Made by a program: the position numbers and the translations under genes. Of a stretch of DNA of 64,000 nucleotides, positions 17,960 to 26,305 are shown one piece after another. The stretch is taken from contig NZ_JACHNF010000001.1 in the NCBI RefSeq assembly GCF_014205295.1, positions 5,518,001 to 5,582,000 of the forward strand, written 5' to 3'. Positions within the stretch are counted from its first letter, which is position 1; each line of letters begins with the position of its first letter. Below the pieces are notes generated by a model. That model did not search any database. It had not been told where the DNA came from and saw only the letters and a list, made by a program, of their open reading frames with translations. The stretch comes from Kribbella solani (GTDB taxonomy: Bacteria > Actinomycetota > Actinomycetes > Propionibacteriales > Kribbellaceae).

Positions 17960-18283
17960 TCAGTTCGTGCTCATCGGGCGGCCGGCCACCTGCCAGGCGT
18001 GCATGCCGCCGTCCAGGTTGATCGCCTCCCGGCCGACCTGGTTCAGGAACTGGGTGGCCATCCCGGACCGGCCACCGACCGCGCAGACGCAGAGCACCTT
18101 CTGGTCCACCGGCACCTCGCCGACCCGCTCCTGCAACTGGCCGAGCGGGATGTGCGTGGCGCCCTCGATGTGCCCGCGGTCCCACTCGTCCGGCTCACGC
18201 ACGTCGAGTACGAACGCCTCGGCCAGCAGGCTGTCGTCGAGCTCGGCCACCACGACCGAAGGAATCTCCTGGTTCCGGAACAT
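17960..18283 (-). CDS. Single-domain rhodanese-like protein
   Basis: 107 aa, one complete rhodanese domain. FVLDVREPDEWDRGHIEGATHIPL is the N-terminal signature in part, and the catalytic loop is CAVGGRS with Cys near residue 71, then LDGGMHAW. The size equals stand-alone GlpE/PspE-type proteins. It is cytoplasmic, with a sulfurtransferase role or persulfide handling expected; the acceptor is unknown. The gene stands alone, between the secreted fusion enzyme and a divergent unknown protein. Confidence 0.9.
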   Translation of the reverse strand: MFRNQEIPSVVVAELDDSLLAEAFVLDVREPDEWDRGHIEGATHIPLGQLQERVGEVPVDQKVLCVCAVGGRSGMATQFLNQVGREAINLDGGMHAWQVAGRPMSTN

Positions 18284-18401
18284 GCGCCCAGCATGCCAGA
18301 CCCGCGTAGGCGGCCGATGGCCGGAAGCGGTTGGCCGCGGAAGAAACCGTTGACAGTTCGCGACGGATTCCGGACCGTGGGTGACTCGGAGGAGGGGTGC
18401 G

Positions 18402-19262
18402 GTGGGACTGATTCAGGGCATCCCGGGGGAGTTCGAGCCGCAACCCTGGGGCGAGGCGGTCTTGCGGTCACGCGAACTGCTGCTGCTCCGGATCGCGTGC
18501 CCGCCGAAGGACCAGGAGGTCCGGCTACCCGGGCTGATCACCACGCCGCTGCACGTCGTCGAGGATCACACCGGCCGCGCGCTGACCTGGCGGAAGGACG
18601 GCGACGACCTGGTCGTCCGGCTGCCCGACGCCGGCACCGCGGCCAGTACCGCGGCCGGTGTCGCACAGGTGGTCCGGGTCGCCTTGCAAGGCAAACTCCG
18701 GATCGTCCCGGCGAACACGGTCACCGCGAACGCGGACGGCGTCTGGGACCTCACCCCGACCAGTACGAAGGCGCATCTGGTGGCGCGGCGCGTGACCGAT
18801 GTGGGCGTCCGTTTCGTCGGCATGGTGGAGCCGGACAGCCAGCATCACATCCGGCTCGCGGGGCGCAGGTACGCGGTCACGGGGCACCAGCTCACCCGGA
18901 CCACGATCGGCCCGTTCCCGGTGCCGGCCCGGCGGGTCGTTCCGCTCGCGGTACCCAGCGGCGTACGCCGGGTGCTGGTCGCGCCGGTCGGCACGGTGCT
19001 GGCGTGGATCCACCCGGGTCGTGACGAGATCACCGTCGTCGTGACGAACTTCGGCCGCGTGCCCGCCTGCGGTGAGGTCGATCTCGCCCTCCCCCGCGGC
19101 TGGACCGCGCGCAAACAGGCGTGGGCGTTCGACGGGCTCGAAGGCGGCCGGTCAATCGGCTGGGCCACCCGGGTCACGGGACCACCCGGCGACCATGAGC
19201 TCAAAGTACGGCTCGATGCCGGGCGGCGATCCGCGTCATCCCCGTACGTCGTCCACCTCTGA
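18402..19262 (+). CDS. Unknown beta-sandwich protein resembling glycosidase accessory domains
   Basis: 286 aa from GTG at 18402, placed just after GGAGGAGGGG. I do not recognise a named family for the whole. Residues about 10-110 (ELLLLRIACPPKD..., ALTWRKDGDDLVVRLP) recall the C-terminal beta-sandwich of GH29 alpha-L-fucosidases. Residues about 205-285 (VVVTNFGRVPACGEVDLALPRGW...GWATRVTGPPGDHELKV) recall NEW3-type domains of galactosidases. No catalytic barrel, signal peptide or membrane helix is present, so it looks like accessory domains without an enzyme. The 3' end overlaps the convergent DUF2871 gene by 27 bp. Confidence 0.6.
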   Translation: MGLIQGIPGEFEPQPWGEAVLRSRELLLLRIACPPKDQEVRLPGLITTPLHVVEDHTGRALTWRKDGDDLVVRLPDAGTAASTAAGVAQVVRVALQGKLRIVPANTVTANADGVWDLTPTSTKAHLVARRVTDVGVRFVGMVEPDSQHHIRLAGRRYAVTGHQLTRTTIGPFPVPARRVVPLAVPSGVRRVLVAPVGTVLAWIHPGRDEITVVVTNFGRVPACGEVDLALPRGWTARKQAWAFDGLEGGRSIGWATRVTGPPGDHELKVRLDAGRRSASSPYVVHL

Positions 19263-19685
19263 CTCGGCCTTCCCGGCCTTGTCGGCGGTGGGCAGGCACT
19301 TGCCGAGGTTCACGAAGAAGAAGATCAGGCCGAGCGTGATGGTGATGTGCCCCAGGCCGGAGATCCCGTCCAGCGCGGGACCGGGCTGGTGACCCAGCAC
19401 GGTCATCGTGCCGCGGGTCAGCAACATCGCGACGGTCAGCGCGAGACCGGCGTTGTAGACCCAGAAGAAGCCGTTGAACAGCTTGCCGGAGGTCAGCGTG
19501 AACAGCTTCTCCAGCGCCAGCACGATCAGGAAGAACAGCATCCCGAGCGCGAGGATGTGGGTGTGGACGACGCCGAGCTGGGAGTCCCCGGTGAAGTCCT
19601 TCGCCTTGGTGAGCTCGCGGTAGTACAGCCCGCTGATCAGCCCGAGGATCATGTAGACGTGGGCAGCCACGTAGATCTTCCGCAT
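19236..19685 (-). CDS. DUF2871 family membrane protein
   Basis: A 149-aa protein with four predicted membrane helices. The conserved stretches YREL-TK near 23 and LGVVHTHILALGMLFFLIVLALEK place it in DUF2871, small integral membrane proteins of unknown function. The conserved His-x-His in the second helix could bind a metal or haem, but that is only a guess. It begins 10 bp after the stop of the DNA glycosylase gene on the same strand. Confidence 0.85.
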   Translation of the reverse strand: MRKIYVAAHVYMILGLISGLYYRELTKAKDFTGDSQLGVVHTHILALGMLFFLIVLALEKLFTLTSGKLFNGFFWVYNAGLALTVAMLLTRGTMTVLGHQPGPALDGISGLGHITITLGLIFFFVNLGKCLPTADKAGKAESEVDDVRG

Positions 19686-19695
19686 GAGCGGGAAC

Positions 19696-20553
19696 CTACT
19701 TCAGCAGCTTCGACATCCTCCGGTCGGCCAACGGTTTGCCGCCGGTCTGGCAGGTCGCGCAGTACTGCAGGGAGGAATCGGCGAAGCTGACCTCGCGGAC
19801 GATGTCACCGCAGACCGGGCACTTCTGGCCCTTCCGGCCGTGCACCCGCAAACCCGACTTCTTCTCCGACTTCAGGTCCTGGACGGCCAGCCCGGCGGAC
19901 CGGTCGACGGCGTCCTGGAGGGTTTCGCGCATCGCGTCGTACAGCGTCTGGAGCTCGTCGGCGGACAGGTTCGACGCGGGTTTGAACGGGCTCATCTTCG
20001 CCACGTGCAGGATCTCGTCGGAGTACGCGTTGCCGATCCCGGCGATCACCGACTGGTTCCGCAGCACGCCCTTCAGCTGCACCCGGCCGGCCCGTTTCAG
20101 GATGTCGCCGAAGTCCTCGATCGAGAGCGTGAACGGGTCCGGGCCCAGCCGCGCTATGCCCGGCACCTCGGCCACGTCGCGCACCACGTACACGGCGAGC
20201 TTCTTCTGGGTGCCGGCCTCGGTCAGGTCGAAACCGGCGCCGTCGTCCAGCACGGTCCGGAGCGCGATCGGCCCCTTCCCCGGCCGGACCAGCCCGGTCG
20301 ACTGCTCTTCCTTCCACCGCAGCCACCCGGCCCGGGCCAGGTGGATCACCAGGTGCACGCCCTGGGCCGAGATGTCCAGGAACTTCCCGTGCCGCTCGAC
20401 GCCGTCGATCAGCAGCCCGACCATCGCCGAGATCGGCGGATCGTACGTCTTCAGCGCGCTGATCGCGGTGATGTCCGCCCGGACGAACGCATGCCCGACT
20501 GCTCGCTCACGCAGGAACGTGGCCAGCGACTCGACCTCCGGCAGCTCAGGCAC
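19696..20553 (-). CDS. Fpg/Nei family DNA glycosylase
   Basis: A 285-aa base-excision repair enzyme. The mature N-terminus is Pro-Glu-Leu-Pro-Glu (PELPEVE), with the catalytic Pro2 and Glu3 retained. A helix-two-turn-helix is seen at GVLRNQSVIAGIGNAYSDEIL, with the conserved Asn. The C-terminal zinc finger is complete: CPVC...CATC. The family removes oxidised purines or pyrimidines and nicks the abasic site by beta/delta-elimination. The sequence does not settle Fpg versus Nei substrate range. It is followed by the DUF2871 gene in a likely two-gene unit. Confidence 0.93.
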   Translation of the reverse strand: MPELPEVESLATFLRERAVGHAFVRADITAISALKTYDPPISAMVGLLIDGVERHGKFLDISAQGVHLVIHLARAGWLRWKEEQSTGLVRPGKGPIALRTVLDDGAGFDLTEAGTQKKLAVYVVRDVAEVPGIARLGPDPFTLSIEDFGDILKRAGRVQLKGVLRNQSVIAGIGNAYSDEILHVAKMSPFKPASNLSADELQTLYDAMRETLQDAVDRSAGLAVQDLKSEKKSGLRVHGRKGQKCPVCGDIVREVSFADSSLQYCATCQTGGKPLADRRMSKLLK

Positions 20554-20654
20554 GCTCCTAGTGTGCCCGACGCCAGGGACAGTTCCGGTACATCACCCAT
20601 GGAGGCGGGTTGCGGGGGGCGGTAGTTTCGTCAGGAAGAGAGAGGGAGGCCCCG

Positions 20655-20798
20655 ATGGGCGGTTTCGTGAAGACGTTGGTCAAGGGCGCCGTGGTCGCCA
20701 AGCTGGTCCAGGTCGCGCAGCGCGAGCTGAGCAAGCCGGAGAACCAGCAGAAGATCAAGCAGGCGTTCCAGAAGGTTCAGCAGCGCCGGGCGCACTAG
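20655..20798 (+). CDS. 47-aa hypothetical protein
   Basis: A short gene with a strong GAGGGAGG ribosome-binding site 6 nt before the ATG at 20655. The product is basic: an N-terminal helix (MGGFVKTLVKGAVVAKLVQV) followed by a Gln/Lys-rich amphipathic helix. It has no recognisable family. It might associate with membrane or nucleic acid, but nothing in the sequence decides this. It ends with a 4-bp tail-to-tail overlap with the methyltransferase gene. Confidence 0.6.
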   Translation: MGGFVKTLVKGAVVAKLVQVAQRELSKPENQQKIKQAFQKVQQRRAH

Positions 20799-21616
20799 CT
20801 CGGTTTGTGCGCCCGCAGGGTGTAGGTGGCGGCCAGGCGGTCCGGATTCTCCGTCAGGCGCCACTCACCAGCACCGTCCTCGGTCATCAGACCGGGGAGG
20901 GCGTTCCAGGGCGCGCTGTCGTGCTCGGTGAGTGAGTCGAACACCAGTCCGGCCTGCTGGAGCGCGGTGATGATCTCGGCGAGGCCGTGATTCCACTCGT
21001 GCGTGACGGTGGAGTCGAAGTCCACCTCGGTTTCGACGTACGTCCCACCCTCGTCGACGACGATCGCCTCAGCGGTCTCGAAGTACGGGTACCGCACCTC
21101 CGGGTGCTGCGCGCCCGCATCGAGCGACCACAGCATCGGATGGCCTTCGCGTACGAACAGCCGGCCGCCCGGCTTCAGCAGGCCGGCGACCACGTGCGCC
21201 CAGCGCTGGATGTCCGGCAGCCAGCACAGCGCGCCGATTCCGGTGTAGACGAAGTCGTACGACGCCGCACCCAGTACGTCCACCGCGTCGTACACATCGG
21301 CCACGTGGAAGTCCATCGACAAGCCGAGCCGGTCCGCGAGCGACTGCCCGTGCTCGACTGCCGGCGCCGAAAAGTCCAGACCGCTCATCCGCGCACCCAG
21401 CCGGGCGAGTGAAACCGTGTCGGTACCGATGTGGCACTGCAGGTGTACGCCACGCAGACCACTGATCGCACCGAGCCTGGGCACGTCGAAGCGCACCACT
21501 CCGCTCAGGTACGACGGGTCGGCCAGGAACTGCTCCACGTGGTAGCTGGGCGATGCGACGTGCGCCGGCACCCGCTCGTCCCAGTTGGCCCGGTTGACGT
21601 CCCGATAGTCGCTCAT
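20795..21616 (-). CDS. SAM-dependent class I methyltransferase
   Basis: 273 aa from the ATG at 21616 (MSDYRDVN; an earlier ATG at 21640 is less likely). The Rossmann methyltransferase core has motif I around VHLQCHIGTDTVSLARLGA, an acidic end of strand 2 at GLDFS, and post-motifs YDFVYTGIGALCWLPD and LLKPGGRLFVREGHP. The family of small UbiE/Tam-like enzymes methylates many small molecules; the substrate is not readable. Cytoplasmic. Confidence 0.88.
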   Translation of the reverse strand: MSDYRDVNRANWDERVPAHVASPSYHVEQFLADPSYLSGVVRFDVPRLGAISGLRGVHLQCHIGTDTVSLARLGARMSGLDFSAPAVEHGQSLADRLGLSMDFHVADVYDAVDVLGAASYDFVYTGIGALCWLPDIQRWAHVVAGLLKPGGRLFVREGHPMLWSLDAGAQHPEVRYPYFETAEAIVVDEGGTYVETEVDFDSTVTHEWNHGLAEIITALQQAGLVFDSLTEHDSAPWNALPGLMTEDGAGEWRLTENPDRLAATYTLRAHKPS

Positions 21617-21735
21617 ACCCCCGACTCTGGCACACCGCACCGGGCCGGCGCCTCCGCTTTGGTAGAGGAAACTCCACCATCGAAGAGGATTCAGCGCGAG
21701 TGTGTACGGGGTGCTGTGCTGGTGTGCTGGACGGC

Positions 21736-22914
21736 ATGAGCCAGGTACCGCATCGGACTCGTATTCAGGACGTCGACGCGCTCCGCGGGTTCGCTCTGCT
21801 GGGCATCCTGATCGTGAACATCACGTTCGCGGCCTCCGGCTTCCCGATCCATCTCGCGAAGGACCCGGCGTACGACTCCTGGCTCGACCACTCGGTGCAC
21901 TGGCTGTCGTCCGCCTTTGTGGACATGAAGTTCTATCTGCTGTTCTCGTTCCTCTTCGGCTACAGCTTCCAACTGCAGATAGAGGCGGCGCAGCGGGCGG
22001 GCGCCGCGTTCAAACCGCGCATGCTGCGACGGCTGGGTGGGTTGTTCGTACTGGGCGCGCTGCACGGCGTCTTCCTGATCACCGGCGACATCCTCAGTGT
22101 GTACGCGATCATCGGCGTGGTTTTGCTGGGCCTGCGCCGCGTGAAGGACCGTACGGCACTGATCATCGCCGGAGCGATCTACGCGTACCTGTTCATCACT
22201 CTGGCAGCCGCGGCGCTCTTCCTGGACACAGCCCAGTTCGTCGACCCCACCACAGCAGTAGCAGCCGCACAGCAGACCACGGCGAATTTGGCCGGCTCGT
22301 TCAGCGACATCATCGGCGAGCACGTCCGCGCGCTTCCGACGTACGGTCTGTCGCTGCTGACGGTCCAGGGCCCGACCACGCTGGCCGCTTTCCTGGTCGG
22401 CATGGTGGTTGGACGGCGCCGCCTGCTCCAGAACCTCACCGGCAACGAGGCGGTACTACGGCTGATCCAGCTGATCGGATTCACCATCGGCATCACCGGT
22501 GGCGTGTTCTACGCGTCGGACGGCGGCAACGGTGCGGCCGGCGCCGTACTCACCAGTGTGCTCACTGCACCGTTCCTCACGGCCGCGTACGTCGCGACAC
22601 TGTTGCGGGTCATGCACTCCGACCGCGGCGAGGACATCCGCCGGCTACTCGCTCCGGCCGGCCGGATGGCGCTGTCCAACTACCTCGGGCAGTCAGTGGC
22701 GACCGTAGTCATCTTCACCGGTGTCGGTTTCGGACTGGTCGGTCAGGCGTCCCCACTGGAGACGGTTGGCCTCGCGGCCGGCATCTTCCTACTGCAGGTC
22801 ATCGCCAGCCACATCTGGCTGAGTACCTTCCGGTACGGCCCGGTGGAGGGCGCACTGCGGGCGGTCACGAACGCGGCCGCCCCCAGCTGGCGACAGGTGG
22901 GTCAGGCCGCGTGA
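21736..22914 (+). CDS. DUF418 family integral membrane protein
   Basis: 392 aa from the ATG at 21736, with roughly ten hydrophobic helices. The N-terminal RIQDVDALRGFALLGILIVNI and the C-terminal GRMALSNYLGQSV...GPVEGALR stretches are characteristic of DUF418 (YeiB-like) proteins, distant relatives of acyltransferase-3 membrane enzymes. The function of the family is not established; acyl or other group transfer at the membrane has been suggested. The 3' end overlaps a small convergent gene by 13 bp. Confidence 0.88.
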   Translation: MSQVPHRTRIQDVDALRGFALLGILIVNITFAASGFPIHLAKDPAYDSWLDHSVHWLSSAFVDMKFYLLFSFLFGYSFQLQIEAAQRAGAAFKPRMLRRLGGLFVLGALHGVFLITGDILSVYAIIGVVLLGLRRVKDRTALIIAGAIYAYLFITLAAAALFLDTAQFVDPTTAVAAAQQTTANLAGSFSDIIGEHVRALPTYGLSLLTVQGPTTLAAFLVGMVVGRRRLLQNLTGNEAVLRLIQLIGFTIGITGGVFYASDGGNGAAGAVLTSVLTAPFLTAAYVATLLRVMHSDRGEDIRRLLAPAGRMALSNYLGQSVATVVIFTGVGFGLVGQASPLETVGLAAGIFLLQVIASHIWLSTFRYGPVEGALRAVTNAAAPSWRQVGQAA

Positions 22915-23171
22915 CGGCCGTCGTCGGTGAACAGCCGGGCGCTGCGGATCGCATGCACCGACCCGGTGGTCGAAGCGGGCTTGTGGTTGAAGGGCACGGC
23001 CGACCCGCCGAGGGCGAGCAGGTCGAGCTTGGTCCGGGCCACGTCACGGTCGTCGGAGCTCCAGGAACCCCCCGGACCGGCCTGCGGACCGGTCGAGTTG
23101 CGCCTGTCACTGAGCTCCAGAGCCGCGATCACGGCCAGCACGAGTACGAGGAGAACGAAGTATCCGGTCAT
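22902..23171 (-). CDS. Small single-helix membrane protein, 89 aa
   Basis: One N-terminal hydrophobic helix (MTGYFVLLVLVLAVIAAL) followed by about 70 polar residues, so probably an inner-membrane anchor with a soluble tail. No family is recognised. The tail contains DLLALGGSAVPFNHK and no Cys, so it is not a lipoprotein. Codon use fits neighbours, and it occupies the whole gap between two plus-strand genes, which supports it being real. Confidence 0.6.
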   Translation of the reverse strand: MTGYFVLLVLVLAVIAALELSDRRNSTGPQAGPGGSWSSDDRDVARTKLDLLALGGSAVPFNHKPASTTGSVHAIRSARLFTDDGRHAA

Positions 23172-23253
23172 GGCAGTAATGATTCCCTCAACGAGATCCT
23201 GCCACCAGTGGCACTATTGACATAGTCCGACAAAATCCGGCCATACTGGCGGA

Positions 23254-24207
23254 ATGCTGCAGAAGATCGCCGTCGTACTGATGGAGGACGTCGCGCTGTT
23301 CGAGTTCGGCGTCCTCGCCGAGGTGTTCGGGCTGGACCGCACCGACGACGGCGTACCCCCGTTCGACTTCAAGGTCTGCTCCACCCGGCCCGGCGAGCCG
23401 CTGCAGACCAGCACCCATTCACAGGTGATCGCGCCGTACGGGCTGGAGGAACTGGAGGACGCCGACCTGATCGGCATCCCGGCAACCACCTGGCGGCACG
23501 AGTACGACGAGCGCATCCTGGCCGCGCTCCGGCGGGCGGAGGCACGCGGCGCGATCCTGCTCACGGTCTGCTCGGGCGCGTTCGTGCTCGCCACCGCCGG
23601 CCTGCTCGACGGTCGGGCCTGCACCACGCACTGGCGCTACATCGACAAGTTCACCGCGCAGTTCCCGAACGTGAAGATCGACCCGGACGTGCTGTTCGTC
23701 GACGACGGCAACATCATCACCAGCGCGGGTACGGCGGCCGGGATCGACGCCTGTCTGCATCTGGTCCGGCGCGAGCTCGGCAGCGCGGTCGCCACCCGGA
23801 TCGCCCGCCGGATGGTCGTTCCGCCGCAGCGCGACGGGGGCCAGCGGCAGTACGTCGACGTCCCCGTACCGGAGTCGTCCGGCGAGAGCCTGCAGCCGGT
23901 ACTGGACTGGATGGTCGACAACCTCACCATCGAGCACACCGTGCCGGCGCTCGCCCGCCGCGCGCAGATGTCCGAGCGAACCTTCGCCCGCCGCTTCGTC
24001 GCCGAAACCGGCACCACCCCGCTCAAGTGGGTCACCACCCAGCGCGTACTGCGCGCCCGGACGCTGCTGGAACTGACCCGGATGGGCATCGAGCAGATCG
24101 CCTCCGAGTCCGGCTTCGGCACCGCCGCGCTGCTCCGCCACCACTTCCGCCGGATCGTCGGCGTACCGCCGCAGGACTACCGCCGCACCTTCCAGACCGC
24201 CGGCTGA
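23254..24207 (+). CDS. GlxA/FtrA-type AraC family transcriptional regulator
   Basis: A 317-aa two-domain regulator. Residues about 1-190 are a DJ-1/PfpI (glutamine amidotransferase-like) domain with the elbow Cys in LTVCSGAFVLATAGLLDGR, the typical sensor part of GlxA proteins. Residues about 215-317 are an AraC-type DNA-binding domain with two HTH motifs (MSERTFARRFVAETG and IEQIASESGFGTAALLRHHF). Targets and ligand are unknown. It is flanked by unrelated genes, so control of a distant locus is possible. Confidence 0.92.
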   Translation: MLQKIAVVLMEDVALFEFGVLAEVFGLDRTDDGVPPFDFKVCSTRPGEPLQTSTHSQVIAPYGLEELEDADLIGIPATTWRHEYDERILAALRRAEARGAILLTVCSGAFVLATAGLLDGRACTTHWRYIDKFTAQFPNVKIDPDVLFVDDGNIITSAGTAAGIDACLHLVRRELGSAVATRIARRMVVPPQRDGGQRQYVDVPVPESSGESLQPVLDWMVDNLTIEHTVPALARRAQMSERTFARRFVAETGTTPLKWVTTQRVLRARTLLELTRMGIEQIASESGFGTAALLRHHFRRIVGVPPQDYRRTFQTAG

Positions 24208-24325
24208 CCCCGAACGTGACGCCACGCACACGAATTGGCGTCCCGCCGCATCGGCCCCCTAGGATCGACCGAAGTGTCACAGGGGGGTAACGGCCGAAGA
24301 GATCGGCGAGCGATGCGTAGATGGA

Positions 24326-25402
24326 GTGACTGTGACAACGCCGGACCGTCCCCGGGTCAGGAACGGCCGCAGGCTGAGCTGGGACGTCGTGCGCGTTCTC
24401 GCGGTGCTGGCGGTCATGTTCACGCACACGACGTACCAAGGCCCGTTCCTGCACCCCGAGCTCGGCGCGCCACTCGGGCGGTACCCGTTTCAGGTCGGCG
24501 CCAGCGTGCTGCTGGTGATCAGCGCCTACTTCGTCTGCGTGACGATCCGCAGGGGCTCGACGTCCCGCTGGCTGTGGCGCCGCGTTTGCCGGGTGCTTCC
24601 GCCATACCTGGCGGCCGTACTGTTCACGTACACCCTGCTGGTGTTCTTCGGGCCGTCGAACTGGATTCTTCCGACCCGGCATGACCTCTGGGGCAACCTG
24701 ACGCTGGCCGCGTCATTCGATCCGACCGTCCAGCTCATCGACGGCTCGTACTGGACCCTGCCGCTCCAGCTGATGGCCTTCGCCGTGGCCGCTCTGCTTT
24801 GGCCGCGCGGTCTGGGCAACCGGATCACCACACTGCTCTGGATCATGATCCTGGCGCCGGTAGCGCTGCAGTGGAACGGCCGGATCGACCACAGCCCGAT
24901 CTGGGTGATCCAGCTCTGGAACGGACTCGGACTGCACCGGATGCAGTTGTTCGCGATCGGCATCGCCATCTGGCTCTGGTCGAAGAACCGGATCAGCGCG
25001 CCGCACCTGGGCGCCCTACTGGTCGCGACCGTGTTCGCCCAGCATGCGCATACCGCCGACTGGCCGTCCTCGCTCGGCATCGGTGCACTACTACTGCTCG
25101 TCGCACTCGCCGCCCGCGGCCCGGACTGGACCGTGTTCGCCAGCATCCGGCGGCCGATCGAGTTCCTGGCCCGCATCTCGTTCGCCTTGTACCTGCTGAA
25201 CCAGGAAGTCGGGTACCTGATCGCGTACCGGCTGATGGAGCTGGGCGCCGGCCGGCTGGCCCAGATCGTCGGCGCGGTCGCCGGGGTGATCGGACTGGCC
25301 TGGCTGCTGACCAAGTACGTCGAGGAGCCGATGTTCCGCGCCTTCTCCGGACTGCGCGTCCGCGGCCTCGGCGCCCGGGCGTTCGCCTGGCTGAATACTT
25401 GA
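24326..25402 (+). CDS. Acyltransferase-3 family membrane protein
   Basis: 358 aa, about ten membrane helices. GTG at 24326 and GTG at 24332 are both possible starts. The first helix carries LSWDVVRVLAVLAVMFTHT, matching the acyltransferase_3 opening with the functionally important His, and the end has ISFALYLLNQEVGYLI. Members O-acylate surface sugars or lipids at the cytoplasmic membrane. Which substrate is acylated here cannot be told. The last codons overlap the predicted promoter of the padR gene. Confidence 0.85.
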   Translation: MTVTTPDRPRVRNGRRLSWDVVRVLAVLAVMFTHTTYQGPFLHPELGAPLGRYPFQVGASVLLVISAYFVCVTIRRGSTSRWLWRRVCRVLPPYLAAVLFTYTLLVFFGPSNWILPTRHDLWGNLTLAASFDPTVQLIDGSYWTLPLQLMAFAVAALLWPRGLGNRITTLLWIMILAPVALQWNGRIDHSPIWVIQLWNGLGLHRMQLFAIGIAIWLWSKNRISAPHLGALLVATVFAQHAHTADWPSSLGIGALLLLVALAARGPDWTVFASIRRPIEFLARISFALYLLNQEVGYLIAYRLMELGAGRLAQIVGAVAGVIGLAWLLTKYVEEPMFRAFSGLRVRGLGARAFAWLNT

Positions 25403-25439
25403 CATCGGATACTCGCGAGCTAATACTCGATTTCGAGTA
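25399..25439 (+). promoter_or_regulatory. padR promoter with operator palindromes
   Basis: TTGACA at 25399-25404 is a consensus -35 that covers the stop codon of the upstream gene. TAATAC at 25421-25426 lies 16 bp further on as a -10. A CTCGCGAG palindrome sits between the two boxes (25412-25419). TACTCGA-TT-TCGAGTA (25424-25439) is a perfect 7+7 inverted repeat over the -10 and start region. PadR proteins commonly bind such sites to repress their own operon. Confidence 0.6.
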
Positions 25440-25460
25440 ATCGAGATCGAGGAGTACGAG

Positions 25461-26159
25461 ATGGGCAAACGGCGCAAGGTCGGCAACCCGTTGGCATTCG
25501 CCGTGCTCGGCACCCTGTTCGAGCGGCCGATGCACCCGTACGAGATCTCCACGACGCTCCGCGAGCGCGGCAAGGACCAGAGCATCAAGGTCAACTACGG
25601 TTCGCTCTACTCGGTCGTCGCGGCGCTGGAGAAGCACGGCTTCGTCGAAGCGGGCGAGAAGATCCGGGAGGGCAACCGGCCGGAGCGGACGGTGTACCGG
25701 ATCACCGACGCGGGACAGGCCGAGTTCGACGACTGGCTGACCGAGCTGGTCGGTACGCCGTCCCGTGAGTTCCATCCGCTGGAGGCCGGGCTCGCCTACC
25801 TTCCCGGCCTGCTGCCGGATCGGGCCGTCGAGTTGCTCGAACAGCGGCTGGTGCTGATCGACACCGAGATCCGCGAGCTGACCGCGGCGCACAAGCTGAT
25901 GGACTCGAAAGACCTCCCGCGGATCTTCTGGGTCGAGTCGGAGTTCCGGCTGGCGCTGCTGCGGGCCGAGTCGGAGTACGTGCACCAGCTCGCGGAGGAG
26001 ATCCGCACGGACTCCCTCAGCGGCTCGACGTTCTGGCGCAAGGCCTGGAAGGTCTACCTGGAGGACGGCATCGCGCCGGGCGACCAGCTGAAGGACCCGG
26101 TCAAGTACTTCGGTCAGGAATTCACCTGGATGCAGGAGGTTCCGCCGGAAGCCCACTAG
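25461..26159 (+). CDS. PadR family transcriptional regulator
   Basis: A 232-aa long-form PadR. The winged helix is at residues about 12-85 (AVLGTLFERPMHPYEISTTLRERG...GSLYSVVAALEKHGFV), and the PadR-type C-terminal helical dimerisation region follows to about 200. A clean GAGGAG ribosome site precedes the ATG. It sits immediately before a DrrAB-type exporter, the classic arrangement for PadR repressors that open in response to a drug or toxic metabolite. Its own promoter is densely palindromic, suggesting autorepression. Confidence 0.92.
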   Translation: MGKRRKVGNPLAFAVLGTLFERPMHPYEISTTLRERGKDQSIKVNYGSLYSVVAALEKHGFVEAGEKIREGNRPERTVYRITDAGQAEFDDWLTELVGTPSREFHPLEAGLAYLPGLLPDRAVELLEQRLVLIDTEIRELTAAHKLMDSKDLPRIFWVESEFRLALLRAESEYVHQLAEEIRTDSLSGSTFWRKAWKVYLEDGIAPGDQLKDPVKYFGQEFTWMQEVPPEAH

Positions 26160-26162
26160 GGC

Positions 26163-26208
26163 GCGGCCCTCGGCCCACGGTGCGGCAACACCACGGGTCA
26201 AGGGCCGC
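26163..26208 (+). terminator. Two-stage hairpin between padR and the exporter genes
   Basis: GCGGCCCT (26163-26170) pairs perfectly with AGGGCCGC (26201-26208). Inside it, 26174-26182 and 26189-26197 pair at seven of nine positions around a 6-nt loop. It starts 3 nt after the padR stop and lies about 100 nt before the ABC ATPase gene. It may terminate or attenuate padR readthrough into the exporter. Confidence 0.5.
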
Positions 26209-26305
26209 AAGTTCCTCGAGTCGGTCCGAAGACCTGGCACCCAAGGCGCAACCATCAGGATAGCCAGCCCGACGACCGGCTCCCCAATCACAAGGGAGTC
26301 AACAG

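Noticed and set aside
24218..24242. GACGCC...GGCGTC as a terminator after the GlxA-type regulator
   Set aside because: Only six base pairs around a 13-nt loop, with no other support; too weak to list.
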